Shown: in pieces, positions 55,604 to 64,000 of the stretch | Layout: every line of letters begins with the position of its first letter | How positions within the stretch are numbered: the stretch's first letter is position 1 | Assembly (NCBI GenBank): GCA_023055425.1 | Contig: JALGPY010000010.1 | Coordinates: 55,961,665 to 56,025,664 of the forward strand | Origin: Linanthus parryae | Lineage: Eukaryota; Streptophyta; Magnoliopsida; Ericales; Polemoniaceae | Direction of reading: 5' to 3' | Length of the DNA: 64,000 nt | Position numbers and translations under genes: made by a program | The notes under the pieces: model-generated | Told to the model about the DNA's origin: nothing | What the model saw: only the letters and a program-made list of their open reading frames with translations | The model's database searches: none

Positions 55604-55733
55604 GTCATCTGAATTGGAGTTCCTGATGCAGACGAGACTCGATATGTGGTCATTTGCTTGCATTGCCTTCGAGCTTGCTACTGGAGAAATGATGTTTACT
55701 TTTAAGACTGGGCAAGGTTATAGTGAAGATGAG
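55604..55733 (+). pseudogene. SRPK-like kinase exon fragment
   Basis: Bounded by an acceptor (TTTCAG, to 55603) and a donor (GAG|GTAGCA). Encodes DMWSFACIAFELATGEMMF and KTGQGYSEDE, the subdomain IX-X exon of plant SR-protein kinases (family pattern ADMWSFACIxFELATGDVLF). The upstream residues do not match and no other SRPK exon is nearby. It lies 370 bp downstream of the AspAT exon on the same strand. Confidence 0.8.
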
Positions 55734-56489
55734 GTAGCATTATCATTCTATTCTTTCCATTTTAATTCAAACACTTGCACGAGATATTACTAGCGTATTT
55801 CATCAATCATGTGGACTGCACGTTGAGAAATTCCGTTGAACACTTTTAGCCGGCCGCAACAACAAAATCAAAGTCCAAATCAAACTCTAATTTATGCCTC
55901 ACCACGAAATACAATTTAGTCGAGTCGCCTAGGTTGTAATGGTATTCTGTGATGGTAATACGACATGGATGTCTTTGTATGAACGTGAACCACGCGTTAT
56001 AACTGAGAATATATGTTTGTTATATTTCTAAATATGTAAGACAATGGTACTACTTTGCGCACCTTGCATGCATTTTCTAGCCGAGTAAGGTTGCATGTCT
56101 GATGTTATCGCGCTATCATTCCTTCATGTACTACTTGACCTAGTTAAGATTCACAAGTGCTACCTATGTTTCTTCCTTTTCGTCCTAATTTGAATTTTCC
56201 ATACTGGGTCACTTTGTCGGTGATTTGGATAGCAAATCAAATTAAATATTTTTTGGCATTTTTTCTATGAATTTGTAGATTAAAGCTTACTCTACAAGAT
56301 CATACAAAAATTGCCAAATTATTTTATCGTTTTAACTAATTAAATTATCAGGTCAAAGTGCCCCCAGAATAGTGACAAAATGTGAAGTAGGCTGAAAGAG
56401 AACAAATAAATGTAGTATATAGTCCAAGCATTTTGAGGAAGTAATTTGGCTAACATAACGATATAATAACTCGGGAATGTTTTTATGAT
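55734..56489. other. Unassigned AT-rich stretch
   Basis: No gene or clear repeat seen between the gene fragments and the MATH duplication edge. Confidence 0.4.
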
Positions 56490-56595
56490 GCTCCAGATTT
56501 AGCGTTGCTTTAGAACATCATGAAAAAATTATAATGTTCTCGTATTGTATTGTTTAATTAGTCCAGTTCAAAATGCTATTTTGGATCAGAGGGAG
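56490..56595. repeat. Right copy of the MATH-locus duplication, outer edge
   Basis: Alignable with 24475-24585 (GCTTTAGAACATCATGAAAA, AATGCTATTTTGG, AGAGGGAGT). Confidence 0.65.
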
Positions 56596-57682
56596 TGTTG
56601 AATCAAGGTGCTTTGAATATACTCGAGGGCTTGTCTAGGAATTTGAGACAAAGCAAGGAGAAGAGGCAGATCAACGGACGAAAAGTAAAAAGGCAGCAAC
56701 AGTTTGGGAGAAAAGGAGGTCGCACGACCTCTGGCACAGGTCGCACGACCTGTGTTGGTGCTAGCAGTTTCTGGGTTGTTTCCTTATCTGTTCTAGGGCC
56801 ATTTTGGGATGTCGTGGGCACTAAGTCAGTAATATATGTCTATATAAAAGACCGTGGTTGTGTCTAAACAGTGTGGTTGCATTCATATTCCTTTCTCTTA
56901 ATAAAATAGGGGTTTGTGTTGCTTCCACCATCTTACGAGGGGTTTGTGTAGTCTGCTTATGCTGAAAGGAGATTGTGAATTTGGAAGAGGTAAGATTGAC
57001 TCTTCACACTTAAGACATGCGGCACAAAACTACCAATGGGGAGTAAGACGTTCCGGGTTCGGGAGCATAGTTGTTGTCCATAGCGGGTCATTATAAGAAG
57101 AAGAAGAAGACGGGTTCCAAATTACCCAACGGCGTTTTTTCTTTGTTTAAAGAGAAGGGTCATTAGAAAAGGATGTGTCCGAAGGCAAAGGCGTGGGCAA
57201 ATCTAGTTGTAGCCCTGACGACTTGGGAGGATTACTTTGTTCTCTAAGCCCCGTTGGGGGAGGGGGGATCTGTTCTGTTGACTAGGAGGTGGATTTATAA
57301 TAGAGGAGTCTCTGACGAGGGACACAAAATGTGAAATGGGGCGCGTATGAAGCACGTGCAAGGCGGCACATATGAGGCACGCGAGGGGGCGATATTGCAT
57401 GAATACGGTGGGAATTTGAGCAATTTTACAAAACGTTGCAAAAATTCTATGAGAATTGAAGCAACTTGTTTGGGGGGGGGGGGGGGAGGGGTTGTTGTAG
57501 GGACTCGGTGAGAGTCGGAACAACAAACCCTTTTGTTTTACGATCTCGGTGAGAATTGGAACAACAAACATGGGATTCAATCGCATGAACTCGGTCGGAG
57601 TTGGAACATCAATAGGGTTTCTACTGCGGGAACTGAATGGGAGTTAGAGTATCATTGGGGGCACTCGTTCCAGATCATAACA
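56596..57682 (+). repeat. Solo LTR (1087 bp) in the MATH-locus flank
   Basis: TGTTGAATCAAGG...GATCATAACA with TSD GGGAG/GGGAA (one mismatch); the paralogous site near 24585 lacks it. Core promoter-like TATATAAAAG (56840), polyadenylation-like AATAAAAT (56901), palindromes AGGTCGCACGACCT twice (56718-56755) and a 15-base G run (57472-57486). Confidence 0.75.
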
Positions 57683-58357
57683 GGGAATTTGTCAAACATA
57701 TGCCTTTTAAAAGCAAATTGCCACATCCATCGTACAAGTTTAGATTGATCTTCGCAGACCTTATTCAAACAATAGAGAGCAAAAATGTAAAACATGACAA
57801 ATAAGTTGTGGTAACAATAATATGTTGTACATCTGAATACTTAAAAACAAAAATACAATCATAACATAATAATTTGTGAAACAAATCAATTTATGTGGAG
57901 TTCTGGGGCATTATAGAAGCAACGTAAACGACAATTCTTCATAAGGGTAAGGAGATTTCCACTTTTGAGAAATATGAGAATTTTACCAAGGGATTAAAAG
58001 AATACTATGCCCGTATGTTACAACGATTTAGTACAACAAAACCCTAAATAAGAAATACTGCTTAAAATAGCAAAATAAAAAATAAACTGACAATTATTTC
58101 CCAAACACGGAGAAGAATTTTATTTATTTATTTTTAGAGAAAGAGAAGAATTTTAAGATAATGCCAATTTGGAATCGCAAATTAAATTTCCTAACTCATA
58201 ATAATATGTGATAAAGTCTAATAGAAAATAGTAAAGAAAATAGAAAAAAAAATGTAATTTGACACCCTCAACGATGTCCGATAGCCCAAAACTGACATAC
58301 GTAAGCGCCAACCGGTCAAGTAGGTCATGTGTCAAGTTCAGCTGAAATCAATGCCAT
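57683..58357. other. 3' flank of the intact MATH gene
   Basis: No gene. Homologous to 24590-24798 and 30294-30675 of the other copy; holds the single ancestral equivalent of the 175-bp repeat (about 57733-57912). Confidence 0.7.
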
Positions 58358-59368
58358 TCAATTTGTTCGGAGTATGGTAGAAAACTCTACTTCTACTATC
58401 ATCTTGTTGTTCTGAATGTAGCCATATGACTTGTCTCTGAGTTGACAAAGATCCATAAAATCGCTGCACCCCCAACTCGGATTCAAGCCACTGTAAACTC
58501 CGCATATCGTTCTCTCCACATGTTTCCCATGCAATTGGTCGATCACGCGCAACGTAAACTTTACGTGCACTTTGCCATGGTTAGAGCTTCCTCGAAACAA
58601 TCCCATGACTTGACTAAGCAGAGATTTGGGACCGGATAGACGAAGGAACATGGACAGATGATTCCCATACCCATTGATCCATCCTGGATAGAGACGGAGC
58701 ACCCAATTTTGTCCTCCTGCAGCGAAAGCCTCCGTCTCGTAGTATTCATTCTCTAAGTGCGAGAACTTAAACGAGGTGCGGATGACCGAACCACCAGAGT
58801 TTGATAAATGACCGAGTTTTGCTTCAATCTTATCGTGCACAACCTCCCTAACTTTCACCATCACGCCCAACACACAGGAGTCGCCGATCAGATAACCGGA
58901 TGAAGCATTCTTGAAAGTTGCAAGGGATAACAGCTGGGAAAATCCATACCCGTTCTTAAGATAATCAAACTTGTTCTTTCCAATAGTTTCGAAATGCACA
59001 TAACGGTTCTGGGTCTGATCGAAAAGATAGAAGCTCAATGTTGCAAACACCTTCAAACCCACGGGAAAAGAAACCGAGTCCTCCAATACAACGTAAAGGG
59101 ATAGATAACCTTTCCCTTCGTTTTTCACGTCGCCATTGGGGTACATCAACACTTTCCATCGGTAACCGTCCTTCTTAAACGAAGCTGTTTCATATGTTTC
59201 GACACCCGACTTGGAAACTATGTCGGATAATTGGGTGAAGGATTCGATTCTGAATGATAAATGGTCTTTTGGTAGATGTTCGGATGTTAACGTATATGGT
59301 TCACCTAAGGGGATGAGATTAAGATGACCGGGACGAGAAAGCTTCTTCTCTTCTTCCATCACTGCCAT
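58358..59368 (-). CDS. Two-MATH-domain (TRAF-like) protein
   Basis: 336 residues, intronless. MATH1 spans about 36-172 (FRIESFTQLSDIV, YETASFKKDGYRWKVLMYPN, GYLSLYVVL) and MATH2 about 196-329 (IRTSFKFSHLENEYYETEAF, GGQNWVLRLYP, HLSMFLRL, GYIQNNKMIVEVEF). Known: MATH-only proteins of plants are scaffold or adaptor proteins related to the N-terminus of UBP12/13 and to RTM3-type proteins, binding partners through a beta-sandwich; they occur in fast-evolving tandem arrays. No coiled coil, BTB domain or signal peptide is seen. The start is the first ATG, 63 bp from a TATA box; a second in-frame Met lies at residue 4. The paralogue at 30676-40343 is destroyed, so this is the only usable copy in the window. 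Exact role unknown. Confidence 0.9.
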   Translation of the reverse strand: MAVMEEEKKLSRPGHLNLIPLGEPYTLTSEHLPKDHLSFRIESFTQLSDIVSKSGVETYETASFKKDGYRWKVLMYPNGDVKNEGKGYLSLYVVLEDSVSFPVGLKVFATLSFYLFDQTQNRYVHFETIGKNKFDYLKNGYGFSQLLSLATFKNASSGYLIGDSCVLGVMVKVREVVHDKIEAKLGHLSNSGGSVIRTSFKFSHLENEYYETEAFAAGGQNWVLRLYPGWINGYGNHLSMFLRLSGPKSLLSQVMGLFRGSSNHGKVHVKFTLRVIDQLHGKHVERTICGVYSGLNPSWGCSDFMDLCQLRDKSYGYIQNNKMIVEVEFSTILRTN

Positions 59369-59430
59369 TGCTACTTCTATGCTCTGCTCTCAGACGTTTG
59401 GATGATGCTCTGAGACTCGCACAGACGTGC

Positions 59431-59440
59431 CTATATATAG
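59431..59440 (-). promoter_or_regulatory. TATA box of the MATH gene
   Basis: CTATATATAG, about 63 bp upstream of the ATG on the minus strand; the context TATATAGGGTTTC is conserved at 40396-40408 in the duplicate. Confidence 0.6.
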
Positions 59441-59822
59441 GGTTTCAGTGATTTATCTAACCTAGTCCTTCAAGCATTAAGATTCCACAATAGGAACAAT
59501 CCAATCGGCACTCAAACTAGTTAACGATACTTATAGGAAAAAGTTGGACTACAGTTGTTCTACAAGGACAAAAGATTAAAACGATCCAAATACTATTAAT
59601 ACCAAGTGGTTAGCGTGGGAATAGAGATTTATGATGGCTAGAACTATCAAACAGGCGGGCTGGTTAAGCCCGTTTTAAGTGGGCTCAAGCATAAACGGGT
59701 TAATCCTGCCCAGCCCGTTTAAGATTCATCCTTTAATTGGGCGGGTTATAATTGGCCAATACAAATATGGACTCGTCCGTTTAGCCCGTTCAATCAAAAC
59801 TTGCCGTTAACATACTCCCATC
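59441..59822 (-). other. Upstream flank of the MATH gene
   Basis: No gene; homologous to 40405-40740. Interrupted by a MITE at 59823. Confidence 0.6.
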
Positions 59823-60375
59823 TAGGGATGGCGATATGGTCCGATCCGATCTGTGATCCGAGCGATCGGGGCCGAATGGGTCGGAACGGATTTGGATCTG
59901 GAAAGCAAGATCCGATCGGATTTGGATCTGGATTTGGATCTAAGGGCAGATCCACCGGGTTTCGACCCGATCCGATCCGACGTATATGTGTGCTTTACAA
60001 ATATATTCATACCTCTCCACTATCAATTCCAAGAAGAATACAATAGTAATTCCAACCTACAAAGCTATTTTTGTTGTGTTTTAGGCTTCATAACTTGCGA
60101 ACATGCCTTAGCTTATGAAATAATGATTATTTCCTATGTTATTTTTTGTATTTTATTGCAAACCCAAGTCGGATCCGATCCGAATCCGATCCGACCACGT
60201 ATTATATGGATCTACGGATCAGATTTGGATCAGCTGGATGAAACCCGATCCGATCTGATCCGAATCCGGTGATGATCCGAACTGATCTGGATCGGATCTG
60301 GATCCCATTTCTCCTAGTCGGATCTGGATCGGATCTAGCCTGATCCGATCCGGATCCGACCCGTTGCCATCCCTA
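59823..60375. mobile_element. hAT-type MITE with dense GGATCCGAT repeats
   Basis: TIRs TAGGGATGGC / GCCATCCCTA and perfect 8-bp TSD CTCCCATC (59815-59822, 60376-60383). 553 bp. Both ends (59838-59985 and 60170-60360) consist of GATCCGATC/GGATTTGGATCT words in opposing orientation; the centre is AT-rich and unrelated. No transposase. Confidence 0.93.
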
Positions 60376-60423
60376 CTCCCATCACCAATCACCAACATAG
60401 TCACCACCACCACCACTCCAAGA

Positions 60424-60857
60424 GTGCTATGTTACCAGAAACGTGGTACGTTGCGGTACGTGGGACAAAAAACGTGAACGACAAGCGCGATAGGTACCGC
60501 TATGGGATACACTAGGGCTAGGTTTCTCTGGAATGTCGTCCCGGACGAAATATAATTACTAGGAATGAGGAACGTTAATTGGGACTAAATTACCCTACAG
60601 TTACCTAAAAGGACACCCATTATCAATTAAACTAGTTTCATACTTGCACTCTCAAATCCAGTCATATTAACATTACTTTTCTGCAAATGAATTGCACTAA
60701 AAACTAGTAATTTAAACAGGTCAGTCATGCACTCTTTCTATCAAACATTCTGGTGGACACTTTCTGCGTTTCGGGTTAAAACGTACTGCGTTTCGGTATG
60801 TACGATTCGGGACAGCAAAAAAAACACGACTTCTTTTCGTTTCTGGTCACATAGCAC
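60424..60857. mobile_element. MITE with 20-bp TIR, class unassigned
   Basis: GTGCTATGTTACCAGAAACG at 60424 and its inverse CGTTTCTGGTCACATAGCAC (60838-60857) differ by one base. Absent from the duplicate locus at 40770. TSD not clear in the CCA-rich target. Inner CGGTACGT words (60445-60510, 60790-60800) are also inverted. Confidence 0.75.
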
Positions 60858-61542
60858 CAGCGTCATTACCACCAGCTTTTGAATTAATTTTCAGACTGAA
60901 ATATAGTTCAAATTCATCCGGGTTCCTCTTTAATTACGATAATAAAGAGCCTGTAAGAAAATTAAATTTAGCTCCTCCAGAGCCAAAACAAAAGAAACTT
61001 CGGAGGGGAAAACGGATAAAGTTAGGAACTTTTTTTTTTGAGAAAGTTTTTTTTGGCCAATTATGACCCGCCCAATTAGACTTTGGTAATTAAATCATCA
61101 TCAGTTTTCATAAACTTAATTCGTTAGCGGTGACAACCTAGTGATCCTACAGAAAATCATGATACTTTCCCATCATCGTAATCTCAATTCAGTAATTTAG
61201 TTTGTCGTTTCAATTCTTAGTTTAGAAAAAAATCTCAAATATTTGCTCACACGGAGTTAATAGTACTAATTAATTCAAAACAAGTCCCTTGAATTTGACA
61301 TCCTGAATTGATGCTTATTACTATACGCGTCAGCTGTGCACTTGCAACTGAGACGTGTCATGCATGCACTGACAGAGAGGCAGGGTTAGTTCTCAGAGAC
61401 GTTAATGTTGGAGATTTAAAAGAGAACATCGAAGGGTGATTGGGGACAAGACAAAGAGATTGCAGCCTAGAAGAATGTTTGCCCGGAAGAGATTGGAGAG
61501 AGAAGATGAAGAAGGATTTAGGATAGCAACATAATAATGTTT
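60858..61542. other. Intergenic
   Basis: Homology to the other MATH locus (40790-40960) persists to about 61060. Beyond that, no gene or repeat is recognised. Confidence 0.5.
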
Positions 61543-61851
61543 TGTTAGGGTTTACCTAACTTGTAGCGATTCGAGATGCTACAATCTCCACACACACACG
61601 GGTTTTTAACCAACACACACGATTTCAATATTCTTCTTCTTTCATTGATTGCTAAAATAATGAAACTTAAACGTTTAAATAGAAAACTAACAAACCCTAA
61701 CTTGACGATTGACCTAACAGACTCGGCCCGGTCTACTAAATAAATAAATAAACAACTAATTAAAATACATAAACTACTACTAACAATAATTATTTTAATA
61801 AATAATCGATACTACTTAACGATAATAATACGATACGATTGACCCTTATCA
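61543..61851 (-). repeat. Copy 2, 3' LTR (309 bp)
   Basis: High identity to 63195-63502 with about a dozen differences, so not a recent insertion. Confidence 0.92.
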
Positions 61852-61951
61852 ACTCTCCCCCGCTCGAAATGAACCTTGTCCTCAAGGTGAATGCCGGAAA
61901 AATACTTTTGCCTGGATCAAATGGACGGTGAATGACCTTGTAAGCCTCGTG

Positions 61952-63172
61952 TTATGGTCCAAAAGAAGCAATAAGTCCAAAGATTGGCTGCCCAAAGAAT
62001 GAGGCCCAAAAATAAATTGGGATATAATATCTGTCGGGCTCAAAGGTATAAGTGGGTCCAGTATTAGAAGTTGACCTAAGAAATGATTGTAACTCATTAT
62101 GATAAGTAGGCTTATTGGAATAATAAGGCCCAATATAGTGTGAATGAAGCCCAAAGCTAGAATCAAGCCCACAATGAGATTGAGACCAAGAATTCTCAAC
62201 CCTAGCAGTAATGCCTATCGGGTGCCGATAGAGGGGTGGTGGTTTCGGTGGAATTGGCTGGAACGACGGCGGAGAAGCCGGACGGTGGTCGCCAGGTGGT
62301 TCAGGAGGGTTTGGTTTGGCGAATTGACCGGCTGTGATGGCCTGGACGACGGTGGCGACCGGTAATTGGGCCATTGTCGGAGCCACAAACACCGGCGGAG
62401 GTTTCGGATCAGGTGGTTTGGCAGGGGGTTGGAACGCCGGAATTAGTTGCTGCTGGTGGCGATTGTGGTTCCTGGACGGCTGTAGCTGCTGAAGGTGGAG
62501 TGTAGGAGGTTGATGGCGGTTAGAGACCGGCGGACGACGGTCAGGAGGTGGCCATCCAGCCTCTTCGGCGATGGATGTGTCGGCCAATTCTTGCTGCGGT
62601 TGGGTCGTCGGAAGCAATGGCGCCGGAGGTTTGAACAACGGTGGTTTGTGCGGCTTTGGATCTGGCGGCTCAAATAGAACTGAAAGCCATCTGTTGGCTA
62701 GATCGACCCGCAAAGGAGGCCTTGCTGGTTCGTCGATGTTGGGTTGAACGGATGATAATGGCGATATGCTCTGTGGTGGCGTTGGTAGCAGCGGGATGGA
62801 AAACGATGGAGGCGTTGGCTGCGGCTGAGATTCTGCCGGAACAGTGACGTCCGACAGGCTTTCCCGCTCTAGTTTGGACGGTGGTTTCTGGGTCGTCTGC
62901 GTGTTGACCAACGGTGGCTGCTGCTTTGATGGTTGCGCTTGCTGCGGCATTGGTGGTTCTTGTGGCTCCTGTTGGGTGTTCTCTGGCAGCGGCGTTGGCG
63001 GCTTTTCATCGGATCTGAGTATGCCCTGAAGGCGGAGAAATTCCTCAACCGAAATCAATCGGTATCGTTGCCCACCAATAGATATTTGTTTCCTGCTTGC
63101 TTTGAGGCCTCCAAAGGCTGGGATGTCTTTGATGTCAAGAACGGCGCAAGGGTAATCACCCATGTCCGCCAT
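61952..63172 (-). CDS. Pro/Gln-rich ORF of the small LTR element, function unknown
   Basis: 406 residues, open from the ATG 23 bp inside the 5' LTR to a TAA. Residues 1-55 look folded (YPCAVLDIKDIPAFGG, then QRYRLISVEEFLRLQGIL). Residues 55-330 are low complexity, dominated by Pro, Gln and Ser (PPxPxxPP tracts). The C-terminal 70 are aromatic-rich (YIPIYFWASFFGQPIFGL). No protease, RT, RNase H, integrase or zinc knuckle is seen. The N-terminal motif recurs in copy 1 (KKFRLIFIDEFGRLQDII). It could be a derived gag-like or accessory protein; this is inference. The intact frame in an element with diverged LTRs is notable. Confidence 0.6.
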   Translation of the reverse strand: MADMGDYPCAVLDIKDIPAFGGLKASRKQISIGGQRYRLISVEEFLRLQGILRSDEKPPTPLPENTQQEPQEPPMPQQAQPSKQQPPLVNTQTTQKPPSKLERESLSDVTVPAESQPQPTPPSFSIPLLPTPPQSISPLSSVQPNIDEPARPPLRVDLANRWLSVLFEPPDPKPHKPPLFKPPAPLLPTTQPQQELADTSIAEEAGWPPPDRRPPVSNRHQPPTLHLQQLQPSRNHNRHQQQLIPAFQPPAKPPDPKPPPVFVAPTMAQLPVATVVQAITAGQFAKPNPPEPPGDHRPASPPSFQPIPPKPPPLYRHPIGITARVENSWSQSHCGLDSSFGLHSHYIGPYYSNKPTYHNELQSFLRSTSNTGPTYTFEPDRYYIPIYFWASFFGQPIFGLIASFGP

Positions 63173-63194
63173 TGCATCAATGAAAGCACCAAAT
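63173..63194 (-). other. Copy 2 primer-site region
   Basis: Minus strand from the LTR reads AATTTGGTGCTTTCATTGAT, the same post-LTR sequence as copy 1 and many plant gypsy elements. Confidence 0.75.
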
Positions 63195-63502
63195 TGTTAG
63201 GGTTTACCTAACTTGTAGCAATTCGAGATGCTACAATCTCCACACACACGGGTTTTTAACCCACACACACGATTTCAATATTCTTCTTCTTTTATTGATT
63301 GCTAAAATAATGAAACTTACAACGTTTAAATAGAAAACTAACAAACCCTAACTTGACGATTGACCTAACGGACTCTGCCCGGTCCACTAAATTAATAAAT
63401 AAACAACTAATTAGAATAAATAAACTACTACTAACAATAATTATTTTAATAAATAATCGATACTACTTAACGATAATAATACGATACGGTTGACCTGTAT
63501 CA
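63195..63502 (-). repeat. Copy 2, 5' LTR (308 bp)
   Basis: Starts TGTTAGGGTTTACC, ends TGACCTGTATCA, next to TSD TGTTT. Confidence 0.92.
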
Positions 63503-63663
63503 TGTTTTAACAAAGCATAAAAAAAATAAGTAAATAAATTAGAGCATATAAAAGAAAGCAAAAAAGTTTGGTTTAGACGGGGACTATGTGTCCGCCAATG
63601 CCGCCCATTTAAACGTGGGTTAAAATGCGGTGGGGAATATTCGCCCCCATTTCTTTAAGGAAA

Positions 63664-63829
63664 ATGCTAAACGTCACCCTTTTTTATTCACCCCTTAATT
63701 TCACCTCCTATGTGGATGTGTTTGGTTGGTGATGTAATTATAGAAAGATTCTAAAATAAATACTCCCAACAATCATATCTTGACACATAGGAGGTGAACT
63801 TGAAGGGTGAAGAAAAAATGATGAAGCAT
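63664..63829. mobile_element. Foldback MITE, 166 bp
   Basis: Arms of about 50 bp (ATGCTAAACGTCACCC...TTTCACCTCCTATGTG and CACATAGGAGGTGAAC...GATGAAGCAT) are imperfect inverse copies. Flanks show similar CGCCCC.CATTTCTTTAA on both sides (63640-63656, 63831-63848), possibly a degenerate duplication. Confidence 0.65.
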
Positions 63830-64000
63830 AGCGCCCCTCATTTCTTTAAACATACGGGTTGCCTTGCCTCTCCTCTCCTCTTGTCTTGGAGATATTAGAA
63901 AATGTAAATTTTAGAATGTGTTTCAGCTAATTAGGATGTTTGAGCTTGCCTTGCCAACTGCTTAGGCGCTTGCATCGATATGATTGGTAACATGGTCGAA
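63830..64000. other. Window end, nothing recognised
   Basis: Short non-coding sequence. Confidence 0.5.

Larger units (their letters stand above)
61543..63502 (-). mobile_element. Small non-autonomous LTR element, copy 2 (complete, 1.96 kb)
   Basis: LTRs 61543-61851 (309 bp) and 63195-63502 (308 bp) start TGTTAGGGTTTACC and end in TTATCA/TGTATCA. Perfect TSD TGTTT (61538-61542, 63503-63507). Minus orientation, with primer site TTTGGTGCTTTCATTGATG after the right LTR and purine tract GCGGGGGAGAGT before the left. Internal DNA is 1343 bp: one long ORF plus a relic IHLEDKVHFERG gypsy pol tail (about 61855-61900). Shares primer site, tail, LTR style (GTAGCGATTCGAGATGCTA) and ORF motif with copy 1, but the LTRs differ enough to be a subfamily. 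Confidence 0.9.

Overview
The window is nuclear DNA of a flowering plant, probably a eudicot. It is AT-rich and holds long reading-frame deserts, MATH, F-box/LRR and plant mobile domain genes, and abundant Ty1/copia and Ty3/gypsy LTR retrotransposons, hAT-type MITEs and CACTA-like ends. Species cannot be fixed from sequence alone. Most of the 64 kb is nested transposable elements (TEs). Only three reading frames look like intact host-type genes: a plant mobile domain ORF (6-1154, -), an intronless MHK/CDKF-like protein kinase (22695-23885, +) and a two-MATH-domain protein (58358-59368, -).

Layout. 1-2526: PMD ORF and its upstream DNA. 2527-12533: a decayed copia element (minus strand) whose 3' LTR is split by a gypsy fragment (3108-5633). 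12534-15400: gypsy LTR remnant joined to a copia RT scrap. 16051-22214: F-box/LRR pseudogene split by a small non-autonomous LTR element (16184-21515), which itself carries a 3.4 kb solo LTR. 22571-23885: kinase. 24475-41000: left copy of a MATH-gene duplication, into which a copia element (24799-30118), a Tat/Ogre-like gag-only element (31425-38531) and two hAT MITEs (38578-39681, 39702-40132) have inserted. 41000-56490: a TE block of LINE scrap, two solo LTRs, a CACTA-like end, a copia remnant, a deleted gypsy element containing an LTR palindrome (49666-52827), and another CACTA-like end followed by aspartate aminotransferase and SRPK gene fragments. 56490-61070: right copy of the MATH duplication, with the intact gene plus a solo LTR and two MITEs. 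61543-63502: second copy of the small non-autonomous LTR family, with a 406-residue Pro-rich ORF.

Many insertions can be dated relative to each other because element ends and target-site duplications (TSDs) can be read directly: TCGCA, TCAGC, AGATA, GGTACATC, CTTTCCAC/CTTTTCAC, TATAC, ATGGG, CTTAC, CTCCCATC, TGTTT. The most unusual structures are an LTR-PBS-inverted LTR palindrome with a clean 5-bp TSD, a nearly fresh copia element flanked by a perfect 175-bp direct duplication instead of 5 bp, and a two-member family of compact LTR elements with one Pro-rich ORF and a relic gypsy pol tail.
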